Positions 1 to 4,742 of a stretch of 5,242 nucleotides of DNA are shown in pieces; the stretch's first letter is position 1, and every line of letters begins with the position of its first letter. The notes under the pieces are model-generated. The model was not told the DNA's origin. It searched no databases and saw only the letters and a list, made by a program, of their open reading frames with translations. The position numbers were made by a program, and so were the translations under genes. Origin of the DNA: an uncultured Lachnospiraceae bacterium. Lineage in GTDB: Bacteria > Bacillota_A > Clostridia > Lachnospirales > Lachnospiraceae. The stretch lies in contig CATLIP010000182.1 in NCBI GenBank assembly GCA_949957035.1, positions 1-5,242 of the forward strand, written 5' to 3'.

Positions 1-1
1 G

Positions 2-286
2 GCCGGGGATGTGATTGGTTATATTGGAAGAACCGGTTACAGTAAGGAAGAGAATGTGAATAATATTGACGAATACCATCTCCACTTTGGATTGCAGTTA
101 ATTTTTGACGAGTCACAAAGGGAGGGAAATCATGAAATCTGGGTGAGTTGTTATGAGCTGGTAAGATTTTTGTACCAACATCAGTCAGAAGTAAAGAGGG
201 ACGATGCCACCAAGGAATGGATGAGGATAGAGCAGATAAAGGACCCGGAGGCTCTCAAGTACCAAAAAGGTAAGAAGAAGGGATAA
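2..286 (+). CDS. M23 family (LytM-like) metallopeptidase, C-terminal part, 5' end outside window
   Basis: The frame is open from the first bases (Ala-Gly-Asp-Val-Ile-Gly-Tyr-Ile-Gly) and runs to TAA at 284-286, giving about 94 residues. The visible part contains the run AGDVIGYIGRTGYS and then HLHFGLQL. The H-x-H there is the signature of the M23 zinc endopeptidase fold, where one His is a zinc ligand and the other is catalytic. The family cuts peptide cross-links in peptidoglycan outside the membrane. After the motif comes a tail (EIWVSCYELVRFLYQHQSE) of the kind found in clostridial M23 proteins, then a basic Lys/Gly-rich end. The GTG at 11 is not a credible start, because it lies inside the conserved beta-strand core; the real start and the first zinc-binding motif are upstream of the window. 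The gene converges with the small minus-strand gene, and only 11 bases separate their stops. Family assignment is firm; biological role is inferred from family. Confidence 0.85.
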   Translation, partial: AGDVIGYIGRTGYSKEENVNNIDEYHLHFGLQLIFDESQREGNHEIWVSCYELVRFLYQHQSEVKRDDATKEWMRIEQIKDPEALKYQKGKKKG

Positions 287-304
287 GGCATGACGCCTTA
301 TCCC
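280..304. terminator. Perfect 10-bp-stem hairpin shared by two convergent genes
   Basis: GGGATAAGGC (280-289) and GCCTTATCCC (295-304) pair perfectly around a 5-nt loop (ATGAC). The left arm covers the stop of the M23 gene and the right arm covers the stop of the small minus-strand gene, so one hairpin sits at the 3' end of both. Neither side has a strong U-tract. The rightward flank is TGAAACATATTC; the leftward flank reads CTTCTTCTTACC, which is only moderately T-rich. It is best called a candidate bidirectional terminator or 3'-end stabilising structure, more credible for the leftward transcript. Confidence 0.55.
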
Positions 305-477
305 TGAAACATATTCTCCACATAGTTCTGCATCTCTTTGCGGCTCTTTACCTGTCGTGAGCCATCCACAATCCTCTGTTGTTCGTCCGGAGAAAGGGAG
401 GCGAACTGCGTCAGTATATCGGTGTGCTGCGCTAAAGACATGGTAAAACCAATCGGAAATTCGTCCTGAAAAGTCAT
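298..477 (-). CDS. Small uncharacterised protein (59 aa), probably co-transcribed with the XRE regulator
   Basis: On the minus strand an ATG at 477-475 opens a 59-codon frame ending in TAA at 300-298. It begins MTFQDEFPIGFTMSLAQ and continues with FASLSPDEQQRIVDGSRQV and KSRKEMQNYVENMFQG. A good ribosome site, GGGGTGAT, lies about 5 nt upstream of the ATG (plus-strand 481-488). The protein is acidic/polar, has no signal peptide or membrane segment, and looks all-helical. The pattern 'IGFTMSLAQ...FASLSPDEQQ...' resembles small hypothetical proteins I associate with Lachnospiraceae genomes, but I cannot name a family or function. It starts 45 nt after the stop of the XRE gene on the same strand, with no terminator evident between them, which suggests one transcript. 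Coding status is well supported by the ribosome site, the protein-like composition and the tight fit up to the convergent hairpin. Confidence 0.75.
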   Translation of the reverse strand: MTFQDEFPIGFTMSLAQHTDILTQFASLSPDEQQRIVDGSRQVKSRKEMQNYVENMFQG

Positions 478-522
478 TATATCACCCCGCTTTTAGTGTG
501 TGCAGGTTTTCAGGAAATATAC

Positions 523-852
523 TCAGTAATTCTCAGAATAGCTGTCGATTACGGATTGTATGACAGAACGGCGTTTGGGTGAAAGGTTCTGGTATTTTTC
601 AATGAGTTTTGCCTCATCCTGATTTAAGGATAATTTGATGGTCGGTTCAATCTTGTGTGGAAGCTCCGTATAACCAACAACATAGTCAATTGATGTTTCA
701 AAAAAATCTGCAATATTCTTTAGTGTCTCAATATCCGGAGATGTTATGTCATTTTCATACTTATAGACAGACTGTTGGCTGATGTGCAATATATCAGCCA
801 ATTTCTGCTGGCTTAATCCTCTCTGGTTTCGTAGCAATTTCAGATTTTTCAA
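523..852 (-). CDS. XRE/Cro-C1 family helix-turn-helix transcriptional regulator
   Basis: This is a cytoplasmic DNA-binding protein, likely a repressor. I place the start at TTG (852-850), giving 109 residues that begin with KNLKLLRNQRGLSQQKLAD. An RBS-like AAAGGGTGTGAT sits just upstream, and the Cro/C1 domain begins immediately. An ATG 24 codons upstream is possible but would add a non-conserved stretch and lacks an obvious ribosome site. The HTH_3 domain covers about residues 3-58: Gln15-Gln16-Lys17-Leu18-Ala19 forms helix 2, SQQSVYKYE (25-33) the recognition helix, and SPDIETLKNIADFFETSIDYVVG (38-60) the classical end of the domain. The C-terminal segment (LSLNQDEAKLIEKYQNLSPKRRSVIQSVIDSY) is helical and probably dimerises. 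The gene is divergent from the sortase operon, and an array of AATCTT palindromes lies between them. I infer that it controls that operon and possibly itself. Confidence 0.9.
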   Translation of the reverse strand: MKNLKLLRNQRGLSQQKLADILHISQQSVYKYENDITSPDIETLKNIADFFETSIDYVVGYTELPHKIEPTIKLSLNQDEAKLIEKYQNLSPKRRSVIQSVIDSYSENY

Positions 853-893
853 GATATCACACCCTTTCAAGGTTATTTTAACAATAGTTTGTG

Positions 894-924
894 TATAAAA
901 ATAAATCTTTAAAGGTGTTGACAA
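894..924 (-). promoter_or_regulatory. Candidate promoter of the XRE regulator gene
   Basis: Read leftward, TTGTCA (924-919) could serve as a -35 and TTTATA (899-894) as a -10, with a 19-nt spacer. That spacing is longer than ideal, so this is only a candidate. The -35 would overlap the TTGACA of the rightward promoter, giving back-to-back promoters that could compete. An AATCTT hexamer (904-909) falls in the spacer, as expected if the regulator controls its own gene. Confidence 0.3.
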
Positions 925-946
925 ATAATCTTTATAAGATTATAAT
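918..946 (+). promoter_or_regulatory. Consensus sigma-A-type promoter for the sortase operon
   Basis: TTGACA (918-923) and TATAAT (941-946) are both perfect consensus hexamers separated by exactly 17 nt. Transcription would start near 953, about 30 nt upstream of the sortase GTG. A promoter this strong usually needs to be held in check, and palindromic half-sites cover its spacer and -10 box. Confidence 0.88.
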
Positions 947-952
947 CTTATA
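925..952. promoter_or_regulatory. Overlapping palindromic operator on the sortase promoter
   Basis: Two palindromes share a central half-site. The first is ATAATCTT-TAT-AAGATTAT (925-943), with perfect 8-bp arms. The second is a perfect 20-bp palindrome, TATAAGATTATAATCTTATA (933-952). The repeated hexamer is AATCTT (927-932 and 944-949), with AAGATT inverted between them (936-941). A further AATCTT lies at 904-909. The array spans the promoter spacer and -10 box, where a bound dimer would block RNA polymerase. Assignment to the neighbouring XRE protein is inference from adjacency and from how this family binds. Confidence 0.65.
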
Positions 953-982
953 GAACAAGATAAATGAACGAGGAGAAGTGCC

Positions 983-1711
983 GTGGAAAAGTACGTGAAG
1001 ATAGGGATTGCAGCGGTAGTTGTTGCAGCGGTTGCAATAGTAGGAGGAATCTTATACGCCGGGAGCGCCAAGGATGGAAGGCAGGCCAGTCAGGAACTGA
1101 ATCTTGATGAAGAAAAAAAGAAGAAGGTAGATATCCCGGTTGATTTTGACGAACTTAAGGCTATTAACGAAGATGTTTATGCATACATAGAGATACCCGG
1201 AACTAAGGTTGCTTATCCGATTCTTCAGAGTGAAGATGGGAGTGTTGATTATCTAAACATGACGATTGAAAAGACAGAAGGACTTCCGGGAGCGATTTAT
1301 ACAGAAAATATCAATAGCCGGGATTTCCGGGAGATTAATACCATTATCTACGGACATGACATGAATGACGGGACGATGTTTGGAAGTCTTCACAGCTATG
1401 ATGACGAGGCGTTTTTTAAAGAAAATTCGGAGATTGACATCTATCTGCCGGATCAGGCAATCAAATATCATGTGTATGCGGCGGTAGTGTTTGATGACAG
1501 ATATCTTCCCCTAAGTTACAACTTTGATACGTTGGAGGGAAGGGCACAGTTTATAACGGATATTAAGAATTTTGGACAGCAGCCGGCTCATTTTAATGAG
1601 GAGTTTGCTCCAACGGAGAAGGATTCCATGATTACTTTGTCTACGTGTATCGGCGACCAGCCGGAGAATCGCTGGCTTATTGTAGGTGTACGGGATGAAG
1701 AAGAGTCATAG
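983..1711 (+). CDS. srtB: Class B sortase
   Basis: This membrane-bound cysteine transpeptidase would cut exported proteins at a sorting motif and link them to the cell wall. It has 242 residues and starts at GTG 983, with AGGAG (971-975) 7 nt upstream. Residues 5-26 form an N-terminal membrane anchor, followed by a Lys-rich linker (45-48). The catalytic domain runs from about residue 52 to the end. The triad is visible: His125 in IIYGHDM, Cys222 in ITLSTC, and Arg230 in ENRW. The stretch MFGSLHSYDDEAFF after the His, and the 8-residue Cys-to-Arg spacing, fit class B rather than class A, as does the length. It is the first gene after the operator-covered promoter. It overlaps the LCP gene and is followed two genes on by a secreted protein with an SPKTG motif, its likely substrate. 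C. difficile SrtB, also class B, is known to use (S/P)PxTG motifs. Confidence 0.93.
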   Translation: MEKYVKIGIAAVVVAAVAIVGGILYAGSAKDGRQASQELNLDEEKKKKVDIPVDFDELKAINEDVYAYIEIPGTKVAYPILQSEDGSVDYLNMTIEKTEGLPGAIYTENINSRDFREINTIIYGHDMNDGTMFGSLHSYDDEAFFKENSEIDIYLPDQAIKYHVYAAVVFDDRYLPLSYNFDTLEGRAQFITDIKNFGQQPAHFNEEFAPTEKDSMITLSTCIGDQPENRWLIVGVRDEEES

Positions 1712-2696
1712 AAAAAGGAATTATGTCCTGCTGTTGGCAGGAGCAGTGATAATTTCCGGAATCCTTCTGTATATATTATCCGATACGTCCGCCCTCTTGA
1801 AGATGGACAAGGCCATAGAGGGAGAAGTGCGTCCTGTCCGTTATGAGGGGAAGCATTACAGATATAATGAAGATTTAATCAATATCCTTTGCTTAGGAAT
1901 TGACCATACGAACGCACTGGATCAGGATGTGCTCCCGGGAGACCGGGGGCAGTCGGACGCTATTTTTCTGGTTAGTTTGGATTCAAAGACACGTAAGATT
2001 AAGATTCTGAATATCCCCCGGGATTTGATGATGCCGATTAATGTTTATGATTCGAAGGGCAATTTTTTTACGAAACGTACCATGCAGCTTACGTTGCAAT
2101 ATGCATATGGAGAGGATGGGGATGACAGTTGTAAGAAGACGGCAGACCTTATCTCTACACTTCTATTAGATATTCCGATTCACCGGTATTGCGCGATTAA
2201 TTTCAACGCGGTTCCGGTGTTAAATGATGCCGTGGGAGGCGTGACGCTTCAGATGGATTCCGAACATGTGGATGTGGAGCTTCAGAAGCTAAGCCCCATG
2301 TTTGCACCGGGAAATACAGTTCACCTGATGGGAGAGAGATGTTTTGAATATCTTCATGTGCGCGATATTCATACTTATGCTAGCTGTGAGGAGAGAGCAG
2401 AAAGACAGAAGGTATATATTAAAGAATATATTAAGGCTGTGAAGAAGAAGGCGAAGGAAGACCCGGGGCTTTTGTTTGAGCTTTACTCGATTTTGGATGA
2501 CAATATGACAACAGATATCGGGAAAATAGAGTTATTGGCGCTTCCTTTTTATTTGGAGGGGCTGAATTTTGAAGATTCGATTATGTCGGTTGAGGGGAAA
2601 CGAATCCAGGGCGAGATTCATGAGGAGTTCTATGCAGACGAAGAGGCGCTCAAAAGGATGGTTGTGGAGAACTTCTATACTCCGGCGGATGAATGA
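1695..2696 (+). CDS. LytR-CpsA-Psr (LCP) family protein, probable glycopolymer transferase
   Basis: LCP enzymes move lipid-linked glycopolymers onto peptidoglycan, or in some bacteria onto protein, at the outer membrane face. I choose ATG 1695 (333 aa): AGGTG (1684-1688) lies 6 nt upstream, while the GTG at 1686 has nothing better. The start overlaps the sortase stop by 17 nt, implying translational coupling. A basic N-terminus (KKSHRKRN) precedes a membrane helix (residues 11-28). The LCP domain covers about 60-250. Its landmarks are ILCLGID (64-70), GDRGQSDAIFLVSLD (82-96), LNIPRD (105-110), LNDAVGGV (176-183) and EERAERQ (232-238). These carry the conserved Asp and Arg residues (Asp83, Asp88, Arg109, Arg234, Arg237) that bind the pyrophosphate lipid and metal. 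The VRDIHTYAS stretch is a common clostridial variant of the VRxR motif. The C-terminal 80 residues are helical and unassigned. Substrate is unknown; the operon suggests action on, or alongside, the sortase substrate. Confidence 0.87.
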   Translation: MKKSHRKRNYVLLLAGAVIISGILLYILSDTSALLKMDKAIEGEVRPVRYEGKHYRYNEDLINILCLGIDHTNALDQDVLPGDRGQSDAIFLVSLDSKTRKIKILNIPRDLMMPINVYDSKGNFFTKRTMQLTLQYAYGEDGDDSCKKTADLISTLLLDIPIHRYCAINFNAVPVLNDAVGGVTLQMDSEHVDVELQKLSPMFAPGNTVHLMGERCFEYLHVRDIHTYASCEERAERQKVYIKEYIKAVKKKAKEDPGLLFELYSILDDNMTTDIGKIELLALPFYLEGLNFEDSIMSVEGKRIQGEIHEEFYADEEALKRMVVENFYTPADE

Positions 2697-2700
2697 TATT

Positions 2701-2721
2701 AGAACCTTTTCTAAAGGTTTT
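2701..2721 (+). terminator. Short intercistronic hairpin, possible attenuator or processing site
   Basis: AGAACCTTT (2701-2709) and AAAGGTTTT (2713-2721) form a 9-bp stem with one G-U pair and a 3-nt loop. The bases after it (AATATAAAG) are A/T-rich but not a real U-run. It lies 4 nt after the LCP stop and about 36 nt before the start of the secreted-protein gene. No good separate promoter was found in this short gap. A weak terminator or RNA-processing/stability element that uncouples the levels of the two neighbours is plausible. Confidence 0.4.
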
Positions 2722-2757
2722 AATATAAAGAATAACAAAAGAAAGGAGGGAAATCCG

Positions 2758-3402
2758 ATGGTTAAATTATGGAAAAAAGCTGTTTCCTTAGGGCTTGTTT
2801 TAGGATTAACCCTTAGTATGGGCATGGTAAGCTTTGCTGCCGGAAGTCCGGACACAGGGTCAGGAGACAAGAAGCCGGGCAGCACTCCTTCTGTTGGAAG
2901 CAGCGCTTCTGTAGGAAGCAGCGCTTCTACGGGAAGCAGTTCTTCTGCCACAAGTTCCAATACTGTACTTGGCGTATCTTCCAGTACAAAGGGTGTAAAA
3001 ATTTCCAACCTGAATCCAAGCGCGTATTTTGGGGGAAAGATTCCTGCAGGATACAGCAAGATTGATACGCAGGCAGGATTGAGACAGATTCTTGGAAATC
3101 GTTACAAAGAAGGAACAGAGCTGAAATTGATCGGCCCAATAGATGTAAAATCTGAAACTTTACCGGTTACGATTGAGTTCAATGTAACTGGTATAGTGGA
3201 AGGCGATAGTGTCTATGTACTTCATTGGACCGAAGATGGATATTGGGAAGTGATTGATCCTATGGCAGTTCGTGATAATTATGTGAAGGCATATTTTACA
3301 GAGTTGTCACCGGTGGCATTTGTGAAGGCTGTTAATACAAAGCCAAACAGTACAAAACCAACTGATGGTTCAACTAAATCCCCGAAGACAGGCTTGTTTT
3401 AG
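2758..3402 (+). CDS. Secreted Ser/Thr-rich protein with SPKTG motif at its C-terminus; likely sortase substrate
   Basis: It has 214 residues and starts at ATG 2758 behind a strong AAAGGAGGG. Longer versions of this frame run into the LCP gene and can be ignored. Residues 1-27 are a classical signal peptide: basic MVKLWKK, a hydrophobic core, and probable cleavage after SFA (27). Residues 30-78 are a low-complexity Ser/Gly/Thr/Ala linker with a six-residue repeat (VGSSAS, VGSSAS, TGSSSS). Residues 82-192 look like a compact beta-sandwich: PVTIEFNV (136-143), SVYVLHWTEDGYWEVID (151-167) and ELSPVAFVK (182-190). I know this pattern from clostridial surface proteins but cannot name a domain. The end is Lys/Thr/Pro-rich and finishes SPKTG (208-212) plus Leu-Phe. 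SPKTG fits the class B sortase motif of C. difficile, but the usual hydrophobic helix and basic tail are absent. No frameshifted remnant is seen: the other two frames downstream give no hydrophobic stretch. A second SPxTG (SPDTG, 30-34) follows the cleavage site. Confidence 0.85.
   Translation: MVKLWKKAVSLGLVLGLTLSMGMVSFAAGSPDTGSGDKKPGSTPSVGSSASVGSSASTGSSSSATSSNTVLGVSSSTKGVKISNLNPSAYFGGKIPAGYSKIDTQAGLRQILGNRYKEGTELKLIGPIDVKSETLPVTIEFNVTGIVEGDSVYVLHWTEDGYWEVIDPMAVRDNYVKAYFTELSPVAFVKAVNTKPNSTKPTDGSTKSPKTGLF
2893..2946 (+). repeat. Three tandem 18-bp coding repeats (Ser/Gly linker)
   Basis: Units at 2893-2910, 2911-2928 and 2929-2946 follow the pattern GTNGGAAGCAGCGCTTCT and encode VGSSAS, VGSSAS and TGSSSS. 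Units 1 and 2 differ at one base and the third has diverged further. Being in frame and a multiple of three, the array can change copy number without breaking the protein, so it may vary the linker length between strains. Confidence 0.85.
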
Positions 3403-3420
3403 GGAAGGATGTTCTGAGGA

Positions 3421-3463
3421 AAGACCTTTCATGGCGCGGTAATGCGATCATGGAAGGTTTTTT
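3421..3463 (+). terminator. Rho-independent terminator of the sortase operon
   Basis: ACCTTTCATG (3424-3433) pairs with CATGGAAGGT (3449-3458) with one G-U pair. An inner CGC/GCG pairing (3435-3437 with 3444-3446) extends the stem. A run of six T (3458-3463) follows directly. It lies about 20 nt after the stop of the secreted-protein gene and separates the surface module from leuB. Confidence 0.9.
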
Positions 3464-3484
3464 ATATGGGATTTTTTAATAAAT

Positions 3485-3510
3485 ATTGTACAGGAAATCA
3501 TTTCCACAAT
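3485..3510. promoter_or_regulatory. Unassigned palindrome upstream of the leuB promoter
   Basis: GGAAAT-C-ATTTCC (3493-3505) is a perfect 13-bp palindrome. ATTGT (3485-3489) and ACAAT (3506-3510) outside it are also complementary, with three extra bases on the left. It is 64 nt upstream of the leuB -35 box and downstream of the operon terminator, so it is probably not in any stable transcript. A protein-binding site is one reading and chance in an A/T-rich gap is another. The rest of 3464-3573 shows nothing I can assign. Confidence 0.3.
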
Positions 3511-3573
3511 CCGTAAAAAACCGTGAAAACTACAGGAATCGACACAGAAGAGGCAATTTGACGAATTAAAGTC

Positions 3574-3602
3574 TTGAAACCTACATTAAAATAGGATATT
3601 AT
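3574..3602 (+). promoter_or_regulatory. Sigma-A-type promoter for leuB-ilvD
   Basis: TTGAAA (3574-3579) and TATTAT (3597-3602) are each one base from consensus, with an ideal 17-nt spacer. Transcription would begin near 3609, leaving a leader of about 38 nt. That is too short for a T-box riboswitch or a leucine leader-peptide attenuator, so any control would have to act at the promoter itself. Confidence 0.75.
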
Positions 3603-3646
3603 AAAGGATAAAGTTTTGCCATTGATATTTAGGAAGGAAGAGGACT

Positions 3647-4732
3647 ATGAATCTGAAAATCGGAGTGATTAAGGGAGACGGGATTGGACCGGAGATTGTG
3701 ACGGAAGCCATGAAGGTGCTGAATCAGGTCGCGAAGACCTATGGGCATACCTTTGACTATACGCAGCTTCTAATGGGGGGCGCGTCCATTGATGTACATG
3801 GAGTTCCATTGACGGAGGAGACGGTCGCGGCTGCAAAAAGCTGTGACGCGGTATTGATGGGCTCGATTGGCGGGGATGCGAAGACGTCGCCCTGGTATCA
3901 GTTAGAACCGTCTAAGAGGCCTGAGGCAGGACTGCTTCGAATCCGTAAGGAGCTGAATCTTTTTGCTAACTTAAGGCCGGCCATTCTTTATGATGAATTG
4001 AAGGGCGCATGTCCGTTGAAAGAAGAGATTACTAAAGGCGGTTTCGACATGATGATTATGCGGGAGCTGACGGGCGGCCTGTATTTTGGAGAGCGTAAGA
4101 CTGTGGAAGAAGACGGCGTCATGACGGCATACGATTCCCTTACATATAACGAGAACGAGATACGCAGGATTGCGAAGCGGGGATTTGATATTGCAATGAA
4201 GCGCAGGAAGAAAGTTACCAGCGTGGATAAGGCCAATGTGCTGGATTCTTCAAGGCTTTGGAGAAAGGTTGTGGAGGAAGTGGCGGCCGGGTATCCGGAG
4301 GTTACGTTAGAGCACATGCTTGTGGATAATTGCGCCATGCAGTTGGTGAAAGACCCGAAACAGTTTGATGTGATACTGACGGAGAATATGTTTGGCGATA
4401 TTCTGTCTGATGAGGCAAGCATGGTGACAGGCTCTATCGGGATGCTTGCAAGCGCCAGTCTGAATGAGACGAAGTTCGGGCTTTATGAGCCAAGCGGCGG
4501 ATCCGCGCCGGATATTGCGGGCAAAGGTATTGCCAATCCCATTGCGACCATATTGTCTGCGGCAATGATGCTTAAGTTCAGCTTTGATTTAGATAAAGAG
4601 GCGGATGCAATAGAGCAGGCAGTCGGGAGGGTTCTGGCGGAAGGATACCGGACCGTTGATATTATGTCAGAAGGGAAACAGCAGATTGGAACAGAAAAGA
4701 TGGGTGATTTGATTGCCGGATATATTGAGTAG
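3647..4732 (+). CDS. leuB: 3-isopropylmalate dehydrogenase
   Basis: This cytoplasmic enzyme oxidises and decarboxylates 3-isopropylmalate with NAD+ to give 4-methyl-2-oxopentanoate, the last dedicated step before transamination to leucine. It has 361 residues, the usual family length, and starts at ATG 3647 behind a purine-rich GGAAGGAAGAGG. Family motifs are all present: GDGIGPE (10-16), the substrate-binding arginines in [14 protein letters not shown] (98-111) with Arg100 and Arg110, [10 protein letters not shown] (139-148) with Arg139 and Tyr146, and Lys195 in [14 protein letters not shown] (193-206). The metal-binding acids are Asp227 (HMLVDN), Asp251 and Asp255 ([12 protein letters not shown]). 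The NAD-binding loop is [18 protein letters not shown] (281-298). The ELTGG loop and the LLRIRK segment point to isopropylmalate rather than isocitrate or tartrate as substrate. It has its own promoter and is followed 10 nt later by ilvD. leuA, leuC and leuD are not in the window. Confidence 0.97.
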   Translation: MNLKIGVIKGDGIGPEIVTEAMKVLNQVAKTYGHTFDYTQLLMGGASIDVHGVPLTEETVAAAKSCDAVLMGSIGGDAKTSPWYQLEPSKRPEAGLLRIRKELNLFANLRPAILYDELKGACPLKEEITKGGFDMMIMRELTGGLYFGERKTVEEDGVMTAYDSLTYNENEIRRIAKRGFDIAMKRRKKVTSVDKANVLDSSRLWRKVVEEVAAGYPEVTLEHMLVDNCAMQLVKDPKQFDVILTENMFGDILSDEASMVTGSIGMLASASLNETKFGLYEPSGGSAPDIAGKGIANPIATILSAAMMLKFSFDLDKEADAIEQAVGRVLAEGYRTVDIMSEGKQQIGTEKMGDLIAGYIE

Positions 4733-4742
4733 GAGGGATACT

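Noticed and set aside
2569..2757. Long N-terminal extension of the secreted-protein frame into the LCP gene
   Set aside because: The extension overlaps a well-supported LCP coding region in another frame and would bury the signal peptide. The ATG at 2758 has a strong ribosome site.
2532..3059. Minus-strand frame of 175 codons opposite the LCP end and the Ser-rich linker
   Set aside because: It is a shadow frame: its Leu/Pro/Glu-rich repeats are the complement of the Ser/Gly repeats, it has no good start site, and it lies opposite two strong genes.
3433..3448. GGCGCGGTAATGCG resembling the T-box antiterminator core (GGTGGTACCGCG)
   Set aside because: It is only the loop region of the sortase-operon terminator, lies upstream of the leuB promoter, and has no specifier loop or long leader around it.
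3394..3480. Possible frameshifted sorting-signal tail after SPKTG
   Set aside because: Reading on in the other two frames gives charged or mixed residues (for example LVLGKDVLRKD or CFREGCSEERP), not a hydrophobic helix. Readthrough of the stop gives four residues and another stop.
3555..3567. AATTTGACGAATT as a CodY-like box ahead of leuB
   Set aside because: It departs from the AATTTTCWGAAAATT consensus at too many positions and looks like ordinary A/T-rich intergenic sequence.
3988..4422. Minus-strand frame inside leuB
   Set aside because: Fully contained opposite a conserved gene, Ser-rich low-quality protein, no ribosome site.
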